NCBI RefSeq assembly: GCF_900142715.1
Contig: NZ_FRBX01000001.1
Span: 1,426,001-1,490,000 of the forward strand
Direction: 5' to 3'
Source: Flavobacterium pectinovorum
Lineage (GTDB): Bacteria > Bacteroidota > Bacteroidia > Flavobacteriales > Flavobacteriaceae
Length of the DNA stretch: 64,000 bases
The position numbers and the translations under genes were made by a program. Positions 17,669 to 26,557 of the stretch are shown here, in pieces (position 1 is the first letter of the stretch; every line of letters starts with the position of its first letter). The notes under the pieces are model-generated. The model worked only from the letters and a program-made list of their open reading frames with translations, did not search any database and had not been told where the DNA came from.

Positions 17669-17794
17669 AGAATAGAATAAAGAGAATAGAATAAAGAATT
17701 TAGCTGGGAGATTTAAAGCCGAAAGTCGAATTCTAAAAGAAATAATCATAGAGTGTAGAAATCTAAAATCTGAACTCTAAAATCTAAAATAATT
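17669..17794. repeat. AGAATAGAATAAAG half-cassette in the hisF-hisIE gap
   Basis: AGAATAGAATAAAG occurs twice in tandem from 17669, followed by units such as AAATCTAAAATCTGAACTC up to the hisIE start. A matching complementary arm is not obvious, so the cassette may be incomplete. Confidence 0.55.
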
Positions 17795-18391
17795 ATGAAC
17801 ATAGATATAAAAAGCTCACACGGATTGATTCCGGCGATAATTCAGGATTCAGAAACAAAAAATGTTTTAATGCTGGGTTATATGAACGAAGAATCGCTTC
17901 AAAAAACAATAGAAACGCAAAAAGTAACTTTCTTTAGCCGTTCTAAGCAAAGACTTTGGACAAAAGGCGAGGAGAGTGGCAACTTTTTGAATCTGGTAAG
18001 CATCAAAAATGATTGTGACGGTGATACACTTTTAATTCAGGCAAAACCTGTTGGTCCAACCTGTCACACAGGCGCAGATACTTGCTGGCAAGAAGAAAAC
18101 AAAGAAAACTATGGTTTTATTTCTGATCTTGAAAACACAATCAAAATTAGAAGAGAAAACGCGGATTCTGAGAAAAGTTATGTAGCTTCTTTATTCGAAA
18201 AAGGAATCAATAAAATTGCTCAAAAAGTGGGCGAAGAAGCTGTAGAAGTTGTGATTGAAGCTAAAGATGATAATGACGATTTATTTCTTAGCGAAAGCGC
18301 TGATTTATTGTTTCACTATTTGATTTTATTGCAGGCAAAAGGTTTTCAATTGAATGATGTTGTGGATGTTTTGAAAAAGCGTCAGAAGTAG
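17795..18391 (+). CDS. hisI: Bifunctional PRA-CH cyclohydrolase / PRA-PH pyrophosphatase HisIE
   Basis: Fused enzyme of 198 residues for steps 2 and 3. Residues 1-110 are the cyclohydrolase: GLIPAIIQDSETKNVLMLGY, MNEESLQKT, FFSRSKQRLWTKGEESGN and zinc cysteines in the region GPTCHTGADTCW. Residues 115-198 are the all-helical pyrophosphohydrolase with the acidic motif GEEAVEVVIEAKD. It is the last gene of the operon. The 290-base gap after it holds repeats rather than a clean terminator. Confidence 0.96.
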   Translation: MNIDIKSSHGLIPAIIQDSETKNVLMLGYMNEESLQKTIETQKVTFFSRSKQRLWTKGEESGNFLNLVSIKNDCDGDTLLIQAKPVGPTCHTGADTCWQEENKENYGFISDLENTIKIRRENADSEKSYVASLFEKGINKIAQKVGEEAVEVVIEAKDDNDDLFLSESADLLFHYLILLQAKGFQLNDVVDVLKKRQK

Positions 18392-18419
18392 TTTAAAGAA
18401 AGTAATTAATCTTTGTCAT

Positions 18420-18676
18420 GGTAGCAGATTACACGGATTTGCTATGCAAAGACGCGGATTCATACGGATTTTATTTTAATTCAAAAACGTCATTTGTAGC
18501 GTGGTTGAGTGTCAGGCTGAGCGGAGTCGAACCCACACAAAATGATTTAGCAAACTGGACTTCGACTCCGCTCGGTCTGACAATTCGACTCCGCTCAGCC
18601 TAACAATAATAAAAAGAAAAATCAGTGTTAATCTGCGTTTTCGCTTTAGCGAATCCGCGTCATCCGCGTCCCATTT
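18420..18676. repeat. Intergenic repeat cluster with the TCAGGCTGAGCGGAGTCGAA family
   Basis: GTCAGGCTGAGCGGAGTCGA at 18511-18530 is followed by two complementary copies at 18560-18581 and 18584-18604. Outside it lies a second inverted pair based on ACGCGGATT: CAGATTACACGGATTTGC near 18425 against AATCTGCGTTTTCGC and GAATCCGCGTCATCCGCGT near 18633-18670. A 61-codon open frame here is judged spurious. Confidence 0.8.
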
Positions 18677-18681
18677 AATCG

Positions 18682-19380
18682 CTATTCCATAAACTCAAAA
18701 ACCGCAAACTCCTCCGGCTGATGAAAACCAAATTTTAAACTCTTATAATATTGTAATGCAAGATATTCTGTTGTGTTACCGTAATCAATTCTAAAAGCAT
18801 TTCCATTCCATTTTGTGCCGACTTTTGGTTGGGTAAAATTGCCGTTTTTTATCTTTTCTAAACTCGAAAAGGGAATTTTAATTTCGGTACAAAAACCTTC
18901 GGGAGTTGTTTTACTTACGGCTTCCATTTCTGAAATATCAAAAGCCATTGATGCTTTCCAGCCACCACAATTTGATGATGGGCAATTGATTAGCATATCG
19001 TAATTTGCAGAGAAAGCATTTACGCCAATTTCAAGATAATTTTGCCCGTTTCCGTCGGGATCCAGGAAAATTTCTACCAAATCATCCGTTTCATATATTT
19101 TAGAATCTTTCTTTTGTGAACTTCCAATTATTGTAGAATCTTCAGTACGATAGGCGATATAAAGGTTTTTGTCATTCCACGAAAGTGAAACAAATGTATT
19201 TTGAGTAGCTTTTTCTCCCGAATTGTGAATTACAAACGGACCCAAAAAAGGTTTTTTCCAGTCTGATAAATCACCATCGATCATTATTTTATCATTTGTT
19301 TTATAAATCGGAATGATTTGCGCGTAGTTTATCAAAGAAAACATTAAAAATAAAAAAGTGACAATTTTTTGAATTTTCAT
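18682..19380 (-). CDS. Secreted CBM9-like carbohydrate-binding domain protein
   Basis: A 232-residue protein with signal peptide (KIQKIVTFLFLMFSLINYAQ). Nearly all the mature chain is one CBM9-like domain: KIMIDGDLSDWKKPFLGPF at the start, LSWNDKNLYIAYRTEDS, then DDLVEIFLDPDGNGQNYLEIGVN and EIKIPFSSLE. The family binds carbohydrates or occurs alone in periplasmic proteins of Bacteroidota. No enzyme domain is attached. It is divergent from the peptidase pair. TAATTTTG on the reverse strand (19452-19459) is a plausible -7 box. Confidence 0.9.
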   Translation of the reverse strand: MKIQKIVTFLFLMFSLINYAQIIPIYKTNDKIMIDGDLSDWKKPFLGPFVIHNSGEKATQNTFVSLSWNDKNLYIAYRTEDSTIIGSSQKKDSKIYETDDLVEIFLDPDGNGQNYLEIGVNAFSANYDMLINCPSSNCGGWKASMAFDISEMEAVSKTTPEGFCTEIKIPFSSLEKIKNGNFTQPKVGTKWNGNAFRIDYGNTTEYLALQYYKSLKFGFHQPEEFAVFEFME

Positions 19381-19451
19381 AAGGCGTATAAATATTTTAG
19401 TGGACCAAAAAACAAGTAAATTTTAATATTAAGTTTTCTGAAGATAAAATG

Positions 19452-19459
19452 CAAAATTA
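19452..19459 (-). promoter_or_regulatory. Putative -7 box for the CBM9-like gene
   Basis: It reads TAATTTTG on the reverse strand, about 72 bases before the start codon. Confidence 0.4.
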
Positions 19460-19481
19460 TTAAAAAATTGATTCGAATGTT

Positions 19482-19489
19482 TATTTTTG
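19482..19489 (+). promoter_or_regulatory. -7 box of the first M1 peptidase gene
   Basis: TATTTTTG within a segment ATTCGAATGTTTATTTTTGT that recurs almost unchanged before the second peptidase copy (21285-21304). The duplication therefore includes the promoter. Confidence 0.65.
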
Positions 19490-19539
19490 TTGAAGACTAA
19501 ATTCAGTTTAACAGCTTATTTATCCCAAATTCATCAATA

Positions 19540-21195
19540 ATGAAAAAATACTTCGTTGGCGTTTTTATCGCTTTTTTGATTGGTTTTTCTGCCAATGCTC
19601 AAGGACTTTTAAAAAAGTCCGGAACAGTTTTTACACATCAGGATACACTTCGCGGAAGCATCACAAAAGAAAGAGCCTGGTGGGATTTGAAATACTATCA
19701 TCTTGATATTAAAGTAAATCCGGCTGAGAAAACCATTACAGGGTCTAACACAGTTCGTTATTCTGTTTTAGCAGAAAATAATACGATGCAGATTGATTTG
19801 CAGGAACCAATGCAAATTTACAAGGTAACGCAGGATGGTAAAGAATTGAAATTTGAGAGAAATGGAAATGCTTTTTTTATTGAATTAACGGCTGCACAAA
19901 AAGTGGGTGAAACGAAGGAAATTGTAGTTTCATTTGGAGGAAAACCTAAAGAAGCCGTTCGTCCGCCGTGGGATGGAGGGCTTACGTGGAAAAAAGATAA
20001 AAACGGAAAAGATTTTATTGCTTCAACTTGTCAGGGATTGGGCGCGAGCGTTTGGTGGCCGTGCAAAGACCATATGTATGATGAAGTGGAAAATATGCTA
20101 ATTAGTGTAAATGTTCCCGGAGATTTAACGGATGTTTCTAATGGAAGATTGCAAAGTGTGAAAAAGCAAAAAGATGGAACTAAGACCTTTAACTGGTATG
20201 TTTTGAACCCGATTAACAATTATGGAGTTAATATTAATATTGGAGATTACGTAAATTTCTCTGAAAAATATAAAGGAGAAAAAGGCGATTTAGACTGTAG
20301 TTATTATGTTTTACGTGATAATTTGGCTAAAGCCAAAGAACATTTTAAAGACGCGCCAAGAATGCTAAAAGCGTTTGAAAACTGGTTCGGACCTTATCCG
20401 TTTTACGAAGACAGTTACAAGTTGGTAGAAGCGCCGTACTTAGGAATGGAGCATCAAAGTAGTGTGACTTATGGAAATAACTATACAAAAGGATATAATG
20501 GTACTGATATTAGCGGAAGCGGCTGGGGATTGAAGTATGATTATATTATCATTCACGAATCTGGACATGAATGGTTTGCCAATAATATTACGTATAAAGA
20601 CATTGCTGATATGTGGATTCATGAGAGTTTTACAACTTATTCTGAAGCGCTTTTTGTGGAATATTATTATGGAAAAGAAGCTGCGAATGAATATATAAGA
20701 GGAATTCGAAAAATGATTACCAATAAGAAACCAATTATTGGTTATTATGATGTTAATGTCGAAGGATCTGGAGATATGTACCCGAAAGGAGCAAATATGA
20801 TTCATACAATACGTCAGGTCATAAATGATGATGCAAAATGGAAATCAATTTTAAGAGGCTTGAATAGTACATTTTATCACCAAACGGTTACTACAAAACA
20901 AATTGAAGATTACATCAGTAAGCAAGCAGGAATTGATTTTAGTAATGTCTTTAATCAATATTTAAGAACGCCAAATGTGCCTACTTTTGAATATTATTTT
21001 AAGGATCAAAAATTAGTTTATCACTGGATAAATTGTGTCGAAAAATTTGATTTGTCATTAAAAGTAACTTTAAACGGTGTTGAAACCTGGCTTAAACCTA
21101 CACCAGACTGGAAAATAGAAGATATAAAAGGTGATAAACCAACTCTAATCGTTGATAAAAACTTTTATATCACAGAATTTAATATTACAAATTAG
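19540..21195 (+). CDS. Secreted M1-family metallopeptidase, copy 1
   Basis: A zinc aminopeptidase-like protein of 551 residues with signal peptide (residues 1-20, ending SANAQ). The N-terminal beta domain (about 45-240) is followed by the gluzincin domain with HESGHEW at 339-345 and the third zinc ligand Glu362 in HESFTTYSEA. The substrate motif that is usually GxMEN appears as GMEHQ (302-306). It lacks the long C-terminal helical domain of large M1 enzymes. A near-identical copy follows in tandem. Likely role: periplasmic or extracellular peptide hydrolysis. Confidence 0.93.
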   Translation: MKKYFVGVFIAFLIGFSANAQGLLKKSGTVFTHQDTLRGSITKERAWWDLKYYHLDIKVNPAEKTITGSNTVRYSVLAENNTMQIDLQEPMQIYKVTQDGKELKFERNGNAFFIELTAAQKVGETKEIVVSFGGKPKEAVRPPWDGGLTWKKDKNGKDFIASTCQGLGASVWWPCKDHMYDEVENMLISVNVPGDLTDVSNGRLQSVKKQKDGTKTFNWYVLNPINNYGVNINIGDYVNFSEKYKGEKGDLDCSYYVLRDNLAKAKEHFKDAPRMLKAFENWFGPYPFYEDSYKLVEAPYLGMEHQSSVTYGNNYTKGYNGTDISGSGWGLKYDYIIIHESGHEWFANNITYKDIADMWIHESFTTYSEALFVEYYYGKEAANEYIRGIRKMITNKKPIIGYYDVNVEGSGDMYPKGANMIHTIRQVINDDAKWKSILRGLNSTFYHQTVTTKQIEDYISKQAGIDFSNVFNQYLRTPNVPTFEYYFKDQKLVYHWINCVEKFDLSLKVTLNGVETWLKPTPDWKIEDIKGDKPTLIVDKNFYITEFNITN

Positions 21196-21212
21196 ATTTC
21201 TAATATATTTAG

Positions 21213-21255
21213 AAAGAAACCCAACAAGTTTAATATTTGTTGGGTTTCTTTTTTA
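21213..21255 (+). terminator. Intrinsic terminator after peptidase copy 1
   Basis: Perfect 15-base stem, AAAGAAACCCAACAA (21213-21227) with 21237-21251, followed by a T run. The second copy therefore has its own transcription unit. Confidence 0.88.
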
Positions 21256-21296
21256 TCCCTAAATCATAAAATTTGAGAAAACTTAATTCGAATGTT

Positions 21297-21304
21297 TACT
21301 TTTG
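21297..21304 (+). promoter_or_regulatory. -7 box of the second M1 peptidase gene
   Basis: TACTTTTG, with TTTG at 21272-21275 spaced 21 bases upstream. An in-frame ATG at 21292 overlaps this box, which argues that the true start is the later ATG at 21352. Confidence 0.65.
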
Positions 21305-21351
21305 TGAAGATTAAGTTCTATAAATACGTTATTATTTCAATTTCTACCATT

Positions 21352-23007
21352 ATGAAAAATTACTTTGGAGGCTTTTTTATTGCCTTTTTGGTTTGTTTTA
21401 CTACAAATGCCCAAGGACTTTTAAACAAGTCTGAAACGGTTTTTACACATCAGGATACACTTCGCGGAAGCATTACAAAAGAAAGAGCCTGGTGGGATTT
21501 AAAATACTATCATCTTGATGTTAAGGTAAATCCTTCTGAAAAAACGATTACAGGTTCAAATACCGTTCGTTATACTGTTTTGACTTCGTATAATAAAATG
21601 CAGATCGATTTGCAGGAGCCAATGCAAATTTACAAAGTAACACAAAACGGAAAAGAATTGAAGTTTAAAAGAGACGGAAATGCTTTTTTTATAGATTTAG
21701 CAGCTGCTCAAAAAGTAGGTGAAACGAAAGAAATCGTAATTTCATTTGGCGGAAAACCTAAAGAAGCCATTAAACCACCTTGGGACGGAGGAATTACATG
21801 GAAAAAGGACAAAAACGGAAAAGATTTTATCGCTTCATCTTGTCAGGGTTTAGGCGCAAGTATTTGGTGGCCAAACAAAGATCATATGTATGATGAAGTC
21901 GAAAATATGTTGATTAGCGTAAATGTTCCGGGAGATTTAACGGATGTTTCTAATGGAAGATTACAAAGCGTTAAAAAACAAAAAGATGGAACTAAAACCT
22001 TTAATTGGTATGTTTCAAACCCAATTAATAACTATGGTGTAAACATTAATATTGGTGATTACGTTAATTTTTCTGAGAAATATAAAGGTGAAAAAGGTGA
22101 TTTAGATTGTAATTATTATGTTTTACGTGATAATTTGGCTGTAGCCAAAGAACAATTTAAAGATGCACCAAGAATGCTAAAAGCGTTTGAAAACTGGTTT
22201 GGACCTTATCCGTTTTACGAAGACAGTTACAAATTGGTAGAAGCGCCATATTTAGGTATGGAGCACCAAAGCAGCGTAACTTACGGAAATGAATATAAAA
22301 ATGGTTATTTAGGTCGTGATTTAAGCGGAACGGGCTGGGGATTAAAATTTGATTTTATCATTATTCATGAATCTGGTCACGAATGGTTTGCGAACAATAT
22401 TACATATAAGGACATTGCTGATATGTGGATTCACGAGAGTTTCACAAACTATTCTGAAAGTCTTTTTGTGGAATATTATTATGGTAAAGAAGCCGGAGCT
22501 GAATACGTAAGAGGCTGTAGAAAAAATATTCATAACGACACGCCAATTATCGGACATTATGATGTAAATAATGAAGGATCTGGCGATATGTATCCAAAAG
22601 GTGCAAATATGCTGCACACGATTCGTCAGATTATCAATAATGATGCAAAATGGAAATCGATTTTGAGAGGTTTAAACAGTACGTTTTATCACCAAACAGT
22701 TACTTCTAAACAAATTGAAGATTATATCAATACACAATCAGGAATTAATTTCAACAGAGTTTTTGCTCAATATTTGACTACAACTCAAATTCCGGTTTTT
22801 GAATATATTTTTAAAAATGGAACATTAGGTTATCATTGGACAAATTGTGTTTCGAAGTTTGATATGCCGGTAAAAGTAAAAATTAACGGGGTAGAAACAT
22901 GGTTGAAACCAACTACAGAATGGCAATCTGAGAAAACTACTAATGAAAACAGAACTTTAGAAGTTGATAAAGATTTTTATGTAACGAGTTCTAATATTGT
23001 AGAATAA
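21352..23007 (+). CDS. Secreted M1-family metallopeptidase, copy 2
   Basis: Tandem paralogue of the preceding gene, also 551 residues from this start, with signal peptide ending TTNAQ. The zinc motif HESGHEW, the distal Glu in HESFTNYSES and the GMEHQ motif are retained. Differences cluster in the insert after GMEHQSSVTYGN and in the C-terminal 100 residues, which may change substrate preference. The start at 21352 gives the same length and signal peptide position as copy 1 and lies after the duplicated promoter; the upstream ATG at 21292 overlaps the -7 box. Confidence 0.92.
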   Translation: MKNYFGGFFIAFLVCFTTNAQGLLNKSETVFTHQDTLRGSITKERAWWDLKYYHLDVKVNPSEKTITGSNTVRYTVLTSYNKMQIDLQEPMQIYKVTQNGKELKFKRDGNAFFIDLAAAQKVGETKEIVISFGGKPKEAIKPPWDGGITWKKDKNGKDFIASSCQGLGASIWWPNKDHMYDEVENMLISVNVPGDLTDVSNGRLQSVKKQKDGTKTFNWYVSNPINNYGVNINIGDYVNFSEKYKGEKGDLDCNYYVLRDNLAVAKEQFKDAPRMLKAFENWFGPYPFYEDSYKLVEAPYLGMEHQSSVTYGNEYKNGYLGRDLSGTGWGLKFDFIIIHESGHEWFANNITYKDIADMWIHESFTNYSESLFVEYYYGKEAGAEYVRGCRKNIHNDTPIIGHYDVNNEGSGDMYPKGANMLHTIRQIINNDAKWKSILRGLNSTFYHQTVTSKQIEDYINTQSGINFNRVFAQYLTTTQIPVFEYIFKNGTLGYHWTNCVSKFDMPVKVKINGVETWLKPTTEWQSEKTTNENRTLEVDKDFYVTSSNIVE

Positions 23008-23015
23008 ACTTTTTT

Positions 23016-23137
23016 AAAATTCCAATATTTAAATCCCAAATTCCAATTAATGGAGTTTGGGATTTTTTATACGATAATTTTGCGCAAAGACCTTTACGCA
23101 AACCATTTGGAATTTGGGATTTAAATATTGGAATTTT
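23016..23137. repeat. Perfect 31-base inverted repeat enclosing a terminator
   Basis: Arms 23016-23046 and 23107-23137 are perfectly complementary over 31 bases and contain AATTCCA and AAATCCCAAA units. Inside the left part lies a smaller terminator-like hairpin (23031-23068). This is a mutually exclusive pairing arrangement, since the left arm can pair with either partner. Confidence 0.88.
23031..23068 (+). terminator. Terminator-like hairpin after peptidase copy 2
   Basis: AAATCCCAAA (23031-23040) pairs with TTTGGGATTT (23056-23065), followed by T residues. The left arm also belongs to the larger inverted repeat. Confidence 0.7.
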
Positions 23138-23287
23138 TATTAAGATTTCTTCATTGTGTTAATTGTATTATTTGTACGAATATTACCGTTTTATTTCCTA
23201 CTTTAGATTCTATTAATCTGAAAATGAATAAATAAAGCGTAATCCGAAAAGCTTTAAGAGTAGGAAACAAAAACAAATCAAACAATT

Positions 23288-23470
23288 ATGAAAAATTTAA
23301 AAAACCTAAAAAACGTTGAAATTCTAAGTAAAAATGCTCAAAAATCTATTTCGGGAGGTATTCCTTTATGCGTTATACTATGCGGCGAAGCTGGAGGAGT
23401 TATTTCGAATACGCCGGGTAGAGGAGATGTATGTCAGCCTGGAACTACGGTTTGTTGCTATTGTAGATAA
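23288..23470 (+). CDS. Six-cysteine GG-leader peptide precursor (bacteriocin/natural-product-like)
   Basis: A 60-residue precursor. Residues 1-24 form a charged leader (MKNLKNLKNVEILSKNAQKS, then ISGG) of the KxIxGG type that Bacteroidota use for export and trimming by peptidase-containing ABC transporters. The 36-residue core starts IPLCVILCGEAGG and holds six Cys in the pattern C-x3-C-x16-C-x6-CC-x-C near its C-terminus (VCCYCR). That fits disulfide or thioether crosslinks. No transporter, maturase or immunity gene lies nearby, so it is an orphan. An identical-arm palindrome follows as terminator. Function is inferred only from the leader and Cys content. Confidence 0.82.
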   Translation: MKNLKNLKNVEILSKNAQKSISGGIPLCVILCGEAGGVISNTPGRGDVCQPGTTVCCYCR

Positions 23471-23485
23471 AACGCCTTAAAAGTT

Positions 23486-23518
23486 AAACCCGACAGGTTT
23501 TTAAAACCTGTCGGGTTT
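23486..23518. terminator. 33-base palindrome, CCCGACAGGTTTT family
   Basis: AAACCCGACAGGTTTT and its exact complement separated by one T. An identical copy is at 49056-49088. Here it sits just after the peptide gene and is followed by TTTCTC, so it may terminate transcription, but it is also a dispersed repeat. Confidence 0.82.
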
Positions 23519-23577
23519 CTCATATGCGTTGGAATTTGGTCCCGAAGCTTCGGGATAAAAATTTGGAATTTTACAGA

Positions 23578-25122
23578 TTAACGGCTATTCAACTTCGCCT
23601 TTTCCTTAATAATATCAGCAATTTTTCTATTCTCGATTTTGCTTTCCAGCCAGGAAATAATGTCTAAATAAAGGAAAGCTCTCTTTTCGTAAGTGTTTTT
23701 TTCAAGTTCTACAAAACGGGTGTGCATTTTTTTGAATTCCTTTTTAATATCTGCAGGATAAAGGTTATTCAGACTTCTTAGGAACTTAATAATCTCTTTT
23801 TGAACTTCGTGTAAGTCGTTCATTTTTATTAGAAACTTATAGGTGTTTTTAATATTATTTTCTAAATAATAATCTTTTCCTAATTCATAATGTGCGATCA
23901 ACGACAAAAGTCTGGCGAAACACATTAAGTCTTCGCGCATGGTTAAGTTTTTGTTATTGATGATTTTATCTAAATAATAAATGCATTCTGTGTATTTTTC
24001 GTTTCCAAAATAAATAGAAGCAATTTTATAGAAAAACAACATTTCGTGATGTTCATCGAGATGTTCGCTGTGAATTTTTAATTTGTCTAAAATCTCCGGA
24101 ATCAAATATTCGCTTTCGGCAAAAGTACCTTCGAGAATATGTAAATTGAGCTTATTATTGTAAATGTATAAAAATGATAGCGATGCAATGTTGTCATTTA
24201 CAGGAAATTTAGGATCCTCAATGGTTTCCTCCATAAGAGTTAAATATTTCTTGAAATTCGATTTGTATTTCAACATATATAAAGACTCTAAAAAGTAATG
24301 ATTTCCTTTTAGAAAAAACACCGGATTTTGATAAATCATATTCGGATTATCATAAAATAAGGTAACCCATTTATAAGCGTATTTGTAACTCGCCAGAAAA
24401 TCCTGAACCAGAAAACTGCGCCAAAGATTTGCATTGTAATACCAGTATTTCTCGCGGAAACCAAATTTGCTTTCGTCTAGTTTTGCAATATGTTTATTAA
24501 AATAATCGTCAATATATTTATACTCTTCATCGCTTTTTACGTAACCTGTTTTTAGCATGATTCCGTACAATTGCAGTGATAAGTTTGATAATTTACTGGA
24601 AATTGTATTTCTGTAATTCAATTCTTTTGCCTGAATCACCAATTCATCGGCGCGACCCTGAATACTTCGTGTAATATATTGAGATTCTATTAGTTTTTCG
24701 AACTCAACAATTTCATAGGCCATATATTTTTCATCATTTTCAAGCGCAACGATTTTTGTTTTATCCAGAATTTTCAAGCTCTGTTTATACAATCCTTTAT
24801 TATAAAGAATAACGGCAAAATCTATTTGTTCACGCAATTGATACCGAATATTCTGGCTGGGAATATTCAGTCTAATACTGACTAAAATTTGTTTGTACAA
24901 ATATGATTTTAAGTTAGATAGCTGTACTTTTTTGATTATTCCGCTTTTTAAAATAAGCTTTTCATCGTAGGTTTCAGATTTATCTAAAATGTTGAATAAT
25001 TCGATGAATTTGGTGTTCGAACTTGTTTCTAATCGGCTTGCAAAAATTTTAAACTGTCTTTTTTCAGATTTCGAAAGCGATTTTATTAATACAAATAAGA
25101 AATCTTTTTGATGGTTAGCCAT
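23578..25122 (-). CDS. Large helical-repeat protein of unknown function
   Basis: A 514-residue soluble protein with no signal peptide. Nearly the whole chain is amphipathic helix, with TPR-like spacing in places (YNKGLYKQSLKILDKTKIVAL near residue 115; YFGNEKYTECIYYLDKIINN near 375). I cannot assign a family name; similar proteins seem confined to flavobacteria, from memory. A scaffold or regulatory role would fit. It is divergent from leuA, with about 150 bases between them. Two short palindromes follow its stop. Confidence 0.85.
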   Translation of the reverse strand: MANHQKDFLFVLIKSLSKSEKRQFKIFASRLETSSNTKFIELFNILDKSETYDEKLILKSGIIKKVQLSNLKSYLYKQILVSIRLNIPSQNIRYQLREQIDFAVILYNKGLYKQSLKILDKTKIVALENDEKYMAYEIVEFEKLIESQYITRSIQGRADELVIQAKELNYRNTISSKLSNLSLQLYGIMLKTGYVKSDEEYKYIDDYFNKHIAKLDESKFGFREKYWYYNANLWRSFLVQDFLASYKYAYKWVTLFYDNPNMIYQNPVFFLKGNHYFLESLYMLKYKSNFKKYLTLMEETIEDPKFPVNDNIASLSFLYIYNNKLNLHILEGTFAESEYLIPEILDKLKIHSEHLDEHHEMLFFYKIASIYFGNEKYTECIYYLDKIINNKNLTMREDLMCFARLLSLIAHYELGKDYYLENNIKNTYKFLIKMNDLHEVQKEIIKFLRSLNNLYPADIKKEFKKMHTRFVELEKNTYEKRAFLYLDIISWLESKIENRKIADIIKEKAKLNSR

Positions 25123-25215
25123 TGTAAAATATAATAGTGTAACTTGTTGGTTTTTAGTTATTTAATACGTTATAAATTGTGTTATAAACAGTATAATTTC
25201 ATTAAAATGAATTTC

Positions 25216-25242
25216 GTACTGTAGAAGTACAATATATATTTG
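25216..25242 (+). promoter_or_regulatory. leuA promoter with dyad
   Basis: TATATTTG at 25235-25242 fits the -7 box, 29 bases before the ATG. Just upstream, GTACT (25216-25220) and AGTAC (25226-25230) form a dyad with a 5-base spacer in the region between the promoter elements. No leader peptide rich in Leu codons was found. Confidence 0.5.
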
Positions 25243-25271
25243 TTATCAAGATGTGAAATTACATTAAATAA

Positions 25272-26453
<1,182 letters not shown>

Positions 26454-26540
26454 TTGGGAAGAATATAGAATATAGAATATAGAAGAAAGATAATAGAAGA
26501 AAGACGAAAGAACAAAGACAAAAAATAAAGATTTAAATAC
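26454..26540. repeat. ATAGAATAT/AGAAAGA tandem units in the leuA-leuB gap
   Basis: AGAATATAGAATATAGAAT and AGAAGAAAGATAATAGAAG-type units fill the gap. It looks like one arm of the AGAATAAAG family without its complement. Confidence 0.6.
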
Positions 26541-26557
26541 ATAAAGAACGAGACGTT

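Noticed and set aside
18418..18603. A 61-codon open frame after hisIE
   Set aside because: It lies wholly within inverted repeats (TCAGGCTGAGCGGAGTCGA and ACGCGGATT units); the translation is repeat-derived and has no domain.
23008..25122. A biosynthetic cluster around the six-Cys peptide
   Set aside because: Neighbours are M1 peptidases and a helical-repeat protein; no maturase, ABC transporter or immunity gene was found, so only an orphan precursor is claimed.
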